A stretch of 52,749 nt of DNA from Curvivirga aplysinae (GTDB lineage: Bacteria > Pseudomonadota > Alphaproteobacteria > UBA8366 > Aestuariispiraceae), in contig NZ_SMMC01000207.1 of assembly GCF_009711445.1 (NCBI RefSeq), positions 1-52,749 of the forward strand, in the 5' to 3' direction. The position numbers and the translations under genes are program-made. This document shows positions 25,899 through 34,627 of the stretch, piece by piece (the stretch's first letter is position 1; the number at the start of each line of letters is the position of its first letter). The notes beneath the pieces are model-generated. The model did not search any database. It saw only the letters and a program-made list of their open reading frames with translations, and was not told the origin of the DNA.

Positions 25899-27361
25899 TT
25901 ATTCATTTTTGCAATTGTACTTGTCGTTGATTGTCCTTCAACCAAGTTTGCTAAGACAACTTCACCGCCCCAGCTTTGAACATCCGTAGCGCCAACAACA
26001 GTTTCCACTGTATAATCGGCACCTTTAACCAAGACATCCGGTTTGATCGAGCGAATAAGTTCAATTGGCGTCTCTTCACTAAATATGACAACCATAGCAA
26101 CCTTGGCCAACGAAGCCAAAACCGTCGCGCGGCTCACTTCATTTTGAATCGGACGGTTTTCACCTTTTAACCGCTTAACGGAGCTATCACTATTTAAGCC
26201 AAGAATTAATCGGTCACAATTCACCGAAGCTTGTTCAATTAAAGATATATGACCGGGATGCAATAAGTCGAAACATCCATTTGTAAAACCAACTTTTAAT
26301 CCCTTTTGTCGCCAACGTTGAGCACGATTAACAGCTGTATCCAAGGAGACAACCTTGCCTTCTCCTTCTTGCCATGAACCACTATGGGCAGAAGACAAAA
26401 TTTCGTCTGGATAAGCCACAGCAGTACCAACTTTTGCAACGACAATACCCGCAGCAACGTTGGAAAGCCATGCGGCTTCTTCCATTGTCATCCCCGCGGC
26501 AATTCCCGCAGCAAAGGTTGCAATAACGGTATCTCCAGCACCAGCAACATCAAATACTTCCATAGCACGAGCATTTAAGTGATGAGGTTCACGATCTTTA
26601 TAAATCAAGCTCATACCTTGTTCTGAGCGAGTTGCCAATACACCGGCAATAGCACAATTTTCTATCAAGTATTCGCAAGCATTAATAACTTCTTCATCAC
26701 TGCCAACTGACATTTTTGAAGCTTGCGCCAATTCCTGTCGATTAGGGGTCAAAACAGAAGCACCAGCATAACAGCTAAAATCATCCCCCTTTGGGTCTAC
26801 AATTACTGGAACATTCGCATTATTAGCTCTTTTAATAATTGCCTGAATAAGGTTTTCACTCAGCACGCCTTTCCCATAATCGGAAAGAATTAAAGCACCA
26901 ACTTCTGATAACTGCTGCTCAACTTGAGTCAGAATATTCTTTTCCACCTCTCCTGAGATAGATTCAACTTTTTCCCAATCTGCACGAAGTAATTGTTGTC
27001 CGCCCGCAACAAAGCGAGTTTTTATAATAGTTGGACGATCTTCTAGTTTCATTAGATTAGCTGTCACGCCATTATGGCTTTCTAACAAATGCTCTAATTC
27101 TCGTGCAGGGGCATCATCACCACAAACAGATACCAAATTTGTTGAAACCGACAATGCAGAAAGATTGCGTGCAACATTTCCAGCACCACCAAGATGAGCC
27201 TCTTCACGCGAAACATGTAACACAGGAATAGGCGCTTCAGGAGAAACACGCGCCACAGCGCCTTCACAAAAACGATCTAACATGACATCTCCGACACATA
27301 AAACACGCGCAGATTTTAGACGTTCCAAATATTGGGAAATATCCTGCCCTGTGACTTCCAT
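25895..27361 (-). CDS. hldE: Bifunctional heptose 7-phosphate kinase / heptose 1-phosphate adenylyltransferase
   Basis: A 488-residue fusion that makes ADP-heptose for the lipopolysaccharide core. The ATG at 27361 is chosen because AGGAAAG precedes it; in-frame ATGs at 27376 and 27496 would extend into the upstream gene. The PfkB-type kinase (about 1-315) shows VLCVGDVMLDRFCEG, GGAGNVARNLSAL, ILSDYGKGVLS and the anion-hole GAGDTVIATFAAG. The cytidylyltransferase-like domain (about 345-488) begins KVGFTNGCFDLLHPGHISLIEQA. Full-length, both halves intact. The gene follows the TAXI binding-protein gene on the minus strand. Confidence 0.95.
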   Translation of the reverse strand: MEVTGQDISQYLERLKSARVLCVGDVMLDRFCEGAVARVSPEAPIPVLHVSREEAHLGGAGNVARNLSALSVSTNLVSVCGDDAPARELEHLLESHNGVTANLMKLEDRPTIIKTRFVAGGQQLLRADWEKVESISGEVEKNILTQVEQQLSEVGALILSDYGKGVLSENLIQAIIKRANNANVPVIVDPKGDDFSCYAGASVLTPNRQELAQASKMSVGSDEEVINACEYLIENCAIAGVLATRSEQGMSLIYKDREPHHLNARAMEVFDVAGAGDTVIATFAAGIAAGMTMEEAAWLSNVAAGIVVAKVGTAVAYPDEILSSAHSGSWQEGEGKVVSLDTAVNRAQRWRQKGLKVGFTNGCFDLLHPGHISLIEQASVNCDRLILGLNSDSSVKRLKGENRPIQNEVSRATVLASLAKVAMVVIFSEETPIELIRSIKPDVLVKGADYTVETVVGATDVQSWGGEVVLANLVEGQSTTSTIAKMNN

Positions 27362-27428
27362 TTTGCTTTCCTGCATTTTAAATAATGATGTGTTGAAGCT
27401 ACATGATTTCAAGCACTTTTGACCAGAT

Positions 27429-28442
27429 TTATTTCCAGCTTTGCTCTTTATAGTAACGTAACGCACCGGGATGAAAGGGTAGTGAGACGTCCTCACGTAA
27501 CATATATTGGCGCCCCAATCCAGCCAATGCGGGATGCATTTTCTTCAACTGATCTAAGTTTTCAAAAACCGTCTTAACAAGCTTATAAACGATTCTTTCA
27601 TCCATATCTGCATAAGTAATTAAACCAGATCCAACCGTTAAGACACCTGTATGCCCTTTTAGCACTTTATCCATTTCAGACGCTAATATCGTATAGGAAT
27701 AGAAACCATACTTCCCCACTAATTCGCCAATTAACTCTTTACTAAAAGGGATAGATCGAAGGCTGCATTCATTTAACGCATTTACAATAGATGCGTTTGC
27801 GAAAGAAGTCACAAACGGAATCGCATCCACCTCGCCAGCACAGAGTGCCTTAATTTGCTTCAAAATATTTTGTTCGGTCGTGATGGCAAAATCATCCATC
27901 GACCAATTTTTCTGTTTAAGTAGCAACTCAAATGTTTCACGCGCTGCTGTACCATTCGGACCAAGTTGTAATTTTTTGTTCTTTAGGTCTTCAAAAACCT
28001 GAAAAAAACTATCGTCCCTTACAAGAACCATTACAACTTCTTCATGCAATCCGAAAACGCGACGTAATTCCTCTCTTGGTCCGTCCGGAAAATCCTCTTC
28101 GGAACTACCTGTATATCCCTGTTCCTGCCAATCAGCTTCAAGGATTGCGAAATTCACCCCTGATTCATCTAAGTCATATATATTCTGTAAAGATGTCCCG
28201 GGTAACGCTTTACAGCCTCGCGTTCTTACCTCTGCAATATTCTTAAATAAATAACAGATCGACCCTCCAATAGCGTAACTGGTTCTATTATAATCACCAG
28301 TTCCAATGAGATAAGCAGAATTATTAGTTGCACTACCCTCTTGAGCATAAGCCTTTAAAGGCAACAAAATGATCAACAGAAGCATGGTCAACATCTGTTG
28401 CTTGAAATTTCTTTGCGTCTTTGTTCGAAGGGGATTGAACAA
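27429..28442 (-). CDS. TAXI-family TRAP transporter solute-binding protein
   Basis: A 337-residue exported protein: signal segment MLTMLLLIILLPLKAYA (cleavage near residue 34), then a TAXI domain with LIGTGDYNRTSYAIGGSICYLFK, ILEADWQEQGYTG, LQLGPNGTAARETFELLLK and the typical C-terminus HPGALRYYKEQSW. TAXI proteins capture substrates such as glutamate or other carboxylates for fused 4TM-12TM TRAP permeases. No TRAP permease is adjacent, so it is an orphan. It lies upstream of hldE (67-base gap), possibly co-transcribed. Confidence 0.85.
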   Translation of the reverse strand: MFNPLRTKTQRNFKQQMLTMLLLIILLPLKAYAQEGSATNNSAYLIGTGDYNRTSYAIGGSICYLFKNIAEVRTRGCKALPGTSLQNIYDLDESGVNFAILEADWQEQGYTGSSEEDFPDGPREELRRVFGLHEEVVMVLVRDDSFFQVFEDLKNKKLQLGPNGTAARETFELLLKQKNWSMDDFAITTEQNILKQIKALCAGEVDAIPFVTSFANASIVNALNECSLRSIPFSKELIGELVGKYGFYSYTILASEMDKVLKGHTGVLTVGSGLITYADMDERIVYKLVKTVFENLDQLKKMHPALAGLGRQYMLREDVSLPFHPGALRYYKEQSWK

Positions 28443-28554
28443 ATCTCTTATTCCTTAATCTTCTAAGGCTTTGGCCTGCGTTCAGTATATTGCCAATATA
28501 TCTTAAAATGTTTAGCTTAAAGCAACCTTAAACATTCCTAAGAAAGTATCTGTA

Positions 28555-29070
28555 ATGGACTTACGCGCTCATATTCGTACTGTGCCTGATTTTCCTAAAC
28601 CAGGGATTCTCTTCTATGACATCTCAACTATTCTAGCCAATGCGGATGCTTGGAAAGCATGCGTGGCACAATTAAAGGAAATCATAGAACCGATCAAACC
28701 CGATTTATTAATTGGTATTGAATCCCGTGGCTTCTTACCTGCAGCTCCTTTGGCATTAGAACTTGGTATTGGTTTCACGATGGTACGAAAGAAGGGTAAA
28801 TTACCCGGTCAAACCATTGGTCACGAATACGAACTGGAATATGGTACCGATACAGTTGAAATTCAAGCAGACGCCATCGAGAAAGGCCAGCGTGTCGTGA
28901 TCCTTGACGATTTACTCGCAACAGGCGGCACAATGCGCGCGGCGATTGATCTTGCAACTAAAGTCGGTGCGGATGTTGCTGCATGTGCATGTATTATTGA
29001 ATTAGAAGGCTTAGGTGGACGGGACGAAATGAACGCCCCGTGCCATAGTCTTGTTCAATACGAGGTCTAG
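28555..29070 (+). CDS. apt: Adenine phosphoribosyltransferase
   Basis: A 171-residue purine-salvage enzyme forming AMP from adenine and PRPP. Start [24 protein letters not shown] is diagnostic; [15 protein letters not shown] and [12 protein letters not shown] follow, and the PRPP-binding motif is [14 protein letters not shown]. It is divergent from the TAXI gene and converges with the amidase gene with only 3 bases between stops. Confidence 0.97.
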   Translation: MDLRAHIRTVPDFPKPGILFYDISTILANADAWKACVAQLKEIIEPIKPDLLIGIESRGFLPAAPLALELGIGFTMVRKKGKLPGQTIGHEYELEYGTDTVEIQADAIEKGQRVVILDDLLATGGTMRAAIDLATKVGADVAACACIIELEGLGGRDEMNAPCHSLVQYEV

Positions 29071-29073
29071 ATT

Positions 29074-30279
29074 TTAAAGTGAAAATTGGGCGAGGCCATT
29101 TTTCGCTTCGCCCCCAAGAGCTTCTGCCAAAGCTAACAATTTCTCATCATGTCCCCGCCACGCAAGGAATGACAAACCAACAGGGCGACGATTAACGCGC
29201 CCCAATGGGATTGTGATCTGTGGTGTCCCCGTGATTCCAGATAGACAAGTCATACGTAAAGAAGCAAATCTGTAAGCTTCCATCTCTTCAACAGGCAAAT
29301 CTCTTAATGGCGCTGGTTCATGTGAGGATGGAAAGACTAATATTGTACCGTCTCCAATAATCTTTTTTAAATTATTAGCAACTTCGGCACGTACCTCTTC
29401 ACCTGCTTTCCATTCAGCTTCAGTTACTGTCCGCGCCCATTCCATACGGCCAGCGACACCGTCACTAAAGGTTGGTTTTTCCTTTTCTACCCAATCCTTA
29501 TGTGTTTGCCAGATTTCCCAACCTTGCACATGCCGGTTTGAGTTAAACCAATCTTCTATGGTTTCATTGGGACCAGTAAGTTCGACCTCTTCTATATCCC
29601 CAAAAATTTCAGCAATCACTTCCAATTTGGGAAGTAACTCTTTAACCACAGCCGAAGATGCTTGATCCCAAATTTCTTTTGGGGCAAGAAATTTAAGATC
29701 TTTGGAAGGCGTGTCCCAATCATCAAACAACACCTGACCAACACGACGCAACAATTTGGGATCACGAGCAAACCAGCCGATAGTATCAAACCCCGGCGCC
29801 AAAGGAAGGATACCCTCCAACGGAATACGGTTATGTGTTGGCCTTAATCCATATAGTCCGCAATGACTGGATGGAATGCGCACACTGCCACTGGTATCTG
29901 AACCAAGAGCAAAATCAACCAAACCACCGGCGACTGCCGAAGCGGAACCACTGCTTGATCCACCCGGGTCGCAATCCAGTGCATTTGGGTTAATCGGCGT
30001 TCCATAATGTGAATTATGGCCTATCAAGGAAAATGCCATCTCAACTGTATGGGTAGCCCCCCGGCCTTTAGCACCAGCCGCCAGAAGCTTTTCGATAACT
30101 GGTGCATTCTGCATTGCTGCTTCATGAGTACGTAACCAATCTGGATTACCAAAGGAGTTTTTATGACCTGCCATATGAAAGATATCTTTCACAGCAAATG
30201 TCATCCCATTAAGCTTCCCCTCGCCTGTGGCATCTGCCTGCCATTCTTCACGAATAAATGCATTAAATGGATCATTCAT
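29074..30279 (-). CDS. Amidase signature family hydrolase
   Basis: A 401-residue amidase. The Ser-cisSer-Lys triad is complete: Lys31 in FAVKDIF, cis-Ser108 in GGSSSGSA and nucleophile Ser132 in DTSGSVRIP, with the normal 24-residue spacing. It is shorter than GatA and lacks tRNA-amidotransferase neighbours, so it is probably a small-molecule amidase; the substrate is unknown. It follows the HlyD adaptor gene by 37 bases on the same strand and so may be read from the secretion operon, which is odd. Confidence 0.88.
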   Translation of the reverse strand: MNDPFNAFIREEWQADATGEGKLNGMTFAVKDIFHMAGHKNSFGNPDWLRTHEAAMQNAPVIEKLLAAGAKGRGATHTVEMAFSLIGHNSHYGTPINPNALDCDPGGSSSGSASAVAGGLVDFALGSDTSGSVRIPSSHCGLYGLRPTHNRIPLEGILPLAPGFDTIGWFARDPKLLRRVGQVLFDDWDTPSKDLKFLAPKEIWDQASSAVVKELLPKLEVIAEIFGDIEEVELTGPNETIEDWFNSNRHVQGWEIWQTHKDWVEKEKPTFSDGVAGRMEWARTVTEAEWKAGEEVRAEVANNLKKIIGDGTILVFPSSHEPAPLRDLPVEEMEAYRFASLRMTCLSGITGTPQITIPLGRVNRRPVGLSFLAWRGHDEKLLALAEALGGEAKNGLAQFSL

Positions 30280-30316
30280 GACCTTAATATCTCTCTGTTC
30301 TAAAATTTATTGTAAA

Positions 30317-31636
30317 TTAACGTTCACGTAATGCGTTTTCTTTGGCTTTAAGAATAGGCTTTAACAGATAATCTAATACGGTCTTGCGACCTGTCAAAAT
30401 ATCCACTGTTGTTGTCATACCTGTTCTAATCGGCTTATCTTCACCCAGATTATTTTGGTCCGTCCGCAAACGAATTCGATAGTAAGTTTCACCTTGTTCA
30501 TCCGTAATCGTATCCGGGCTAATATCGGTCAAAGTTGCATCCAAACCACCATGGATAGAAAAATCATAAGCAGAGACTTTTACCACAGCTGGTAATCCAG
30601 GCCATAGTTGGGCACGATCTGAAGGTTGAATACGCGCCTCAACCAACAACGTATCTTCCAAAGGAACGATTTCAACCAAATCATCCCCAGGGCCCACCAC
30701 GCCACCAATTGTATTCTTAAGCACCTGTTTCACCACCCCATGTACGGGCGAACGCACATCTGTGCGGACCGCACGATCCACACCAGCGGAAATATCTTCC
30801 AGCAAACGCGCCGCATCCACTTGAACAAGGTTCAATTGTTCTTGAGCTTCTGTTTGAAAAGTTAACTCTTTTTCACCTATACGTTCTTCAGCTTCACGTT
30901 TTTGAGTTTGAATACGTGGAATCGCCCCACGATTAGCGTCAATTTCCTGATCGATTTCTGCAAGCTTCTGTTGTACACGCAACAAATCAAGACGCGGAGA
31001 AGCACCAACATCCACCAATGGCTTCACAAGATCATATTCTTCCTGTGTCACCTTCCGTGTTTTTTGCAATTGAGTAAACTTATTGTCGATCTCTTTTAAT
31101 TCTTGATCTTTTTGCTCAACTTGGTTGCGCAACAAGCTTAATTGATTTTCTTGCTGACTACGACGTGCCTGAAAAAGCAGTTCTTCTTGTCGTGCAATCT
31201 CTGGCGCATTCACCCGAACTTCATCAGGAAATTGAATATTGTTATTTCCATTGATTTCCGCGACAAGACGCGCAGCCTGCGCGGTGAGGTTTAAATACTG
31301 TTTTCTCTTTTCCCCAAGTGCAGCTTCCGCAACTTTATTCTCAATCCGCAATAATACTTGGCCTTGTTCAACAACCATACCTTCACTGATAAGAATATTC
31401 GAAATAATGCCACCCTCTAAATGCTGAACGATCTTGGTTTGGCCAGTTGGTATAATCTTTCCTTCGCCACGAGTTACCTCATCAAGTTCGGCATTATAAG
31501 CCCATATAATAAAACAAACAAAAAAGGTAAAAATCGACAATAACATGACATGGGCGACACGACTGGCACCACGGTTTGCCAGTGGCCCCATCTCGCTATC
31601 GGCAATATCTCTTTCCCAGCTTCTTCTAATAGACAT
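30317..31636 (-). CDS. HlyD-family type I secretion membrane fusion protein
   Basis: A 439-residue adaptor with a cytoplasmic N-terminus, one membrane segment at about 28-48 (AHVMLLSIFTFFVCFIIWAY), a lipoyl half-motif (EVTRGEGKIIPTGQTKIVQHLEGGIISNILISEGMVVEQGQVLL), a long coiled-coil (about 110-275) and a C-terminal beta-barrel (VRSPVHGVVKQVLKNTIGGVVGPGDDLVEIVP, LRTDQNNLGEDKPIRTGMTTTVDILTG). It should bridge the ABC exporter and the TolC porin. It is 14 bases after the exporter gene. Confidence 0.95.
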   Translation of the reverse strand: MSIRRSWERDIADSEMGPLANRGASRVAHVMLLSIFTFFVCFIIWAYNAELDEVTRGEGKIIPTGQTKIVQHLEGGIISNILISEGMVVEQGQVLLRIENKVAEAALGEKRKQYLNLTAQAARLVAEINGNNNIQFPDEVRVNAPEIARQEELLFQARRSQQENQLSLLRNQVEQKDQELKEIDNKFTQLQKTRKVTQEEYDLVKPLVDVGASPRLDLLRVQQKLAEIDQEIDANRGAIPRIQTQKREAEERIGEKELTFQTEAQEQLNLVQVDAARLLEDISAGVDRAVRTDVRSPVHGVVKQVLKNTIGGVVGPGDDLVEIVPLEDTLLVEARIQPSDRAQLWPGLPAVVKVSAYDFSIHGGLDATLTDISPDTITDEQGETYYRIRLRTDQNNLGEDKPIRTGMTTTVDILTGRKTVLDYLLKPILKAKENALRER

Positions 31637-31650
31637 AGTTTTACGTCCTC

Positions 31651-34443
31651 TTAATCTTTAGCTGTTTGAATGCGACCGCTGGCCAAAGCTTCCATAACAG
31701 CTTCTTTTGGCCCATCCGCAACAACAATACCGCCATCCATTACAATTAGCCGATCAACCAAAGTCATTAATGATCCGCGATGCGTGACCAAAACCAGCGT
31801 TTTATTGCCTATTACTGTCCCAAGACGCGACTTAAATCTACTTTCAGAAGTATTATCCATGGAACTTGTTGGTTCATCCATAACAAGGATAGGTGGATCA
31901 AGTAATAATGCACGGGCGACCGCAACAGCTTGACGTTGACCACCAGATAAATTCGCGCCTCTCTCCCCAACAGGCATATCTAGTCCCATCGGATGTTTGG
32001 AGGCAAATTCTTCAACCCCAGCAATACGAGCTGCACGAATGATTGCTGCGTCATCAACATAAGGCGCGCCAAGCGCGATGTTTTCTTTTACGGACCCAAA
32101 GAATAAATACACATCTTGTGGAACCACACCGATATTACGACGTAAATCTGCCGGATCAACCTGACGGGTATCCGTGCCATCGATCATCACTGACCCTGCA
32201 GTCGGGTCATGCAAACCAAGCATCAGGCGTTCAACAGTACTTTTACCAGATCCAATTCGACCAATGATACCAACTTTTTCGCCAGCTTGAATATCAAAAC
32301 TAACGTTGCGCAAGGCTTCCGTTTGGGCCTCTGGATAAGTAAACCCGACATTTTTATATTCAATATGTCCTGTGAATGTCGGACGATGTACAAATGTGCG
32401 ACCTTGTGGACGTTCAACAGGTGTCTGCATCATATCATCAAGTGCAGACAATGCCTGTTTTGCCTGATGGAAACGCGTTGCTATCCCTGCAATTTGTCCG
32501 AGAGGTGCCAAAGCACGACCTGACAAAATAGTACAAGCGACCAAGGCCCCAACTGTTAAATCACCATTTTGAATTAGGTAAACACCAACTACGACAACCC
32601 CGACCGTAACCATCTGCATGGACATACCGGAAAAATTCATGGCCAATTGAGCCCAACGTGTCGTTAACATGGAAGAGCGGGCTGTCCGGCTTGTAAACAC
32701 TTCCCAAGCACGTTGCATACGACTTTCAGCCGCAGCCAGTTTAATGGTCTCAATACCTGTAATTGCTTCCACCAATATTGCGTGTTTTTGTTGAGCTTCT
32801 TGATGTGTATCTTTCATCACCTTTTTCATTGGCATTTGCATCAACAAACCCACCAAGGCAACAATGATTACGATCGACGCGGGTACCATTACTATAAAAC
32901 CACCGCCAATCACATAAATGATTGTCAGGAAAAGCAATATGAATGGTAAGTCAATCAGCGTTACCAGAGTACTGGAGGTAAAGAATTCTCGAAGAGATTC
33001 AAATTCCCGCATGGAATTGGCAAGTGCCCCTGCTGATTGCGGCCGATCCGCCATTTTCATACCAAGCATTTGTTGGAATAAACGCGCAGCAATGCGCGTA
33101 TCAGCCGTCTTCCCAGCGACATCCACGAGATATCCCCTAAGAAGCTTTAGAATAAAATCAAAGCCAAACACCATTGTAACACCGATTGCCAAGACCCATA
33201 AGGTTTCTTCAGCAAAGTTCGGGACAACCCGATCATACACATTCATCACAAAAAGCGGACTTGCAATCGCGAAACAGTTGATCAACAGAGCAGCCATCAT
33301 CACTTCCAGATAAAGGCGCCAGGAAGACATAATATTTCCCCAGAACCAATCCTTCGGGTTTTCAACCTTTTCTTCTTTTGCACGGGCATCAAATTGAAAT
33401 TCAGGTCGCGCAAAAAGGGTGTAACCAATATAATTTTCTTTTAGTTCTTCGAAACTAACTACTTTGGTTCCTGCCCCCATCTCCGGCAACAAGATCGTTG
33501 CCTTTCCACCAGAAGAAATTTCCGTTAAAACAGCAGCACGCTGCTCCTTTAACAATAGGACACACGGTAAGGTCAGACGACTAATTGCATCTAAATTCTG
33601 TTTCTGAAGCCTTGCTGTAATACCCGCTCGCTCTGCTGCACGAATAAACAAATCCGGCGTCATATGCCCTTCTTCTTCAAGGGGAAGGCCTGCCGTTAAA
33701 GCATTTGCAGAAATAGGCCGATCTTGAAGTGTACATAGAATGGTCAGACATCCCAACAAAGGATCATCATTTTGCCCTGTATTGGGTTTAATATGCCAAC
33801 GTGGACTTGCCCGACGTTCGCCGTTTCTGCGTTCCTCATCCGGTTTTTTTTGTGCAGCTGTTTTAGTCCCAATCTTAGAGAACTCATCGCTTGTTGCGTT
33901 TTCCGCAACAGCTTCTTTTTCATCATTCTTCCGTGCAAAAGCTGCTTTACGAGCCTTTTTCATAACACGTGGTTGAGCATCTTCCTGAGATGAACTCTTC
34001 TTATCCAGCTTCGAATGTTTATCATCCGATTGTGTGTTTATCTTTTTGGCTGCGCTGAAATCAATTTCTTCATCCTCGGTCTCTATCTTCGTCAATTGCT
34101 CGATTTCAGTTGTTGACGCCGTCTTTGCCGCCGCAAAATCGATCTCCTCATCATCTTCCTCAAGATCAGATGAGATCCCAGTTCTTTCAGCAGCTTCCTC
34201 TAACGGTTTTTCTGCATCTAAAAGTGCTGGGGTTTCTTCTTGTGCGGCTTTGGAATCTAATATGGCTTGACGAATTTTAAGTAAGACTTCCTCGCCACTT
34301 TCTTCATGGCTTCCAGCCCCAGTGTTCACAAGCTCTTCTGTCGCTTTGACAGTGTCCTTGCCTGTTTCTTGATCTACTGTATTCTCTTTATCCGTCATAT
34401 TATCTATCACATTAGAATTTATTAGATAGGCATTGGTTTTCAT
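31651..34443 (-). CDS. Type I secretion ABC exporter (LapB-like) with C39-like domain and acidic N-terminal extension
   Basis: A 930-residue permease-ATPase; an in-frame ATG at 34398 is an equally possible start. Residues about 1-220 are a highly charged, low-complexity region with two near copies of DEEIDF(A/S)AAK near 97-140. A C39-like domain without the peptidase cysteine motif follows (about 228-355, DPLLGCLTILCTLQDRPISANALTAGLPL), typical of exporters for RTX adhesins. The six-helix membrane domain spans about 370-640. The nucleotide-binding domain (about 680-925) has Walker A GRIGSGKST, signature LSGGQRQAV, Walker B ILVMDEPTSSMD and switch His in LVTHRGSL. It lies downstream of the giant adhesin gene, behind a terminator, and upstream of the HlyD adaptor. 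The N-terminal extension is much longer than usual. Confidence 0.93.
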   Translation of the reverse strand: MKTNAYLINSNVIDNMTDKENTVDQETGKDTVKATEELVNTGAGSHEESGEEVLLKIRQAILDSKAAQEETPALLDAEKPLEEAAERTGISSDLEEDDEEIDFAAAKTASTTEIEQLTKIETEDEEIDFSAAKKINTQSDDKHSKLDKKSSSQEDAQPRVMKKARKAAFARKNDEKEAVAENATSDEFSKIGTKTAAQKKPDEERRNGERRASPRWHIKPNTGQNDDPLLGCLTILCTLQDRPISANALTAGLPLEEEGHMTPDLFIRAAERAGITARLQKQNLDAISRLTLPCVLLLKEQRAAVLTEISSGGKATILLPEMGAGTKVVSFEELKENYIGYTLFARPEFQFDARAKEEKVENPKDWFWGNIMSSWRLYLEVMMAALLINCFAIASPLFVMNVYDRVVPNFAEETLWVLAIGVTMVFGFDFILKLLRGYLVDVAGKTADTRIAARLFQQMLGMKMADRPQSAGALANSMREFESLREFFTSSTLVTLIDLPFILLFLTIIYVIGGGFIVMVPASIVIIVALVGLLMQMPMKKVMKDTHQEAQQKHAILVEAITGIETIKLAAAESRMQRAWEVFTSRTARSSMLTTRWAQLAMNFSGMSMQMVTVGVVVVGVYLIQNGDLTVGALVACTILSGRALAPLGQIAGIATRFHQAKQALSALDDMMQTPVERPQGRTFVHRPTFTGHIEYKNVGFTYPEAQTEALRNVSFDIQAGEKVGIIGRIGSGKSTVERLMLGLHDPTAGSVMIDGTDTRQVDPADLRRNIGVVPQDVYLFFGSVKENIALGAPYVDDAAIIRAARIAGVEEFASKHPMGLDMPVGERGANLSGGQRQAVAVARALLLDPPILVMDEPTSSMDNTSESRFKSRLGTVIGNKTLVLVTHRGSLMTLVDRLIVMDGGIVVADGPKEAVMEALASGRIQTAKD

Positions 34444-34482
34444 GGAGAAAACTATACCTAATCGGTTTCAGTTTCCACTTAT

Positions 34483-34523
34483 TCGCATCCGAAAGCAACA
34501 TTAGAAGAGTGTCACATCCGAAA
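34483..34523 (-). repeat. Direct repeat upstream of the exporter gene
   Basis: TCGCATCCGAAA (34483-34494) and TCACATCCGAAA (34512-34523) are near-identical 12-mers 29 bases apart, in the stretch between the adhesin terminator and the exporter start. They could be tandem sites for an activator giving the exporter/adaptor genes their own control. Confidence 0.4.
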
Positions 34524-34563
34524 ACCCATCGAATTTTACTTAAAATTCATATTTTGCCTTAAG

Positions 34564-34598
34564 AAAAATGGCACCTCTCAAATACGAGAGGTGCCATT
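34564..34598 (-). terminator. Strong terminator after the giant adhesin gene
   Basis: AATGGCACCTCTC (34567-34579) pairs perfectly over 13 bp with GAGAGGTGCCATT (34586-34598), loop of 6. On the minus strand the stem is followed by TTTTTCTT. It stands 30 bases after the adhesin stop, so most adhesin transcripts should end before the exporter gene, which must then rely on readthrough or its own promoter in 34444-34560. Confidence 0.9.
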
Positions 34599-34627
34599 CA
34601 CTCCGATCCATTCTACCTGAGGGGCTA

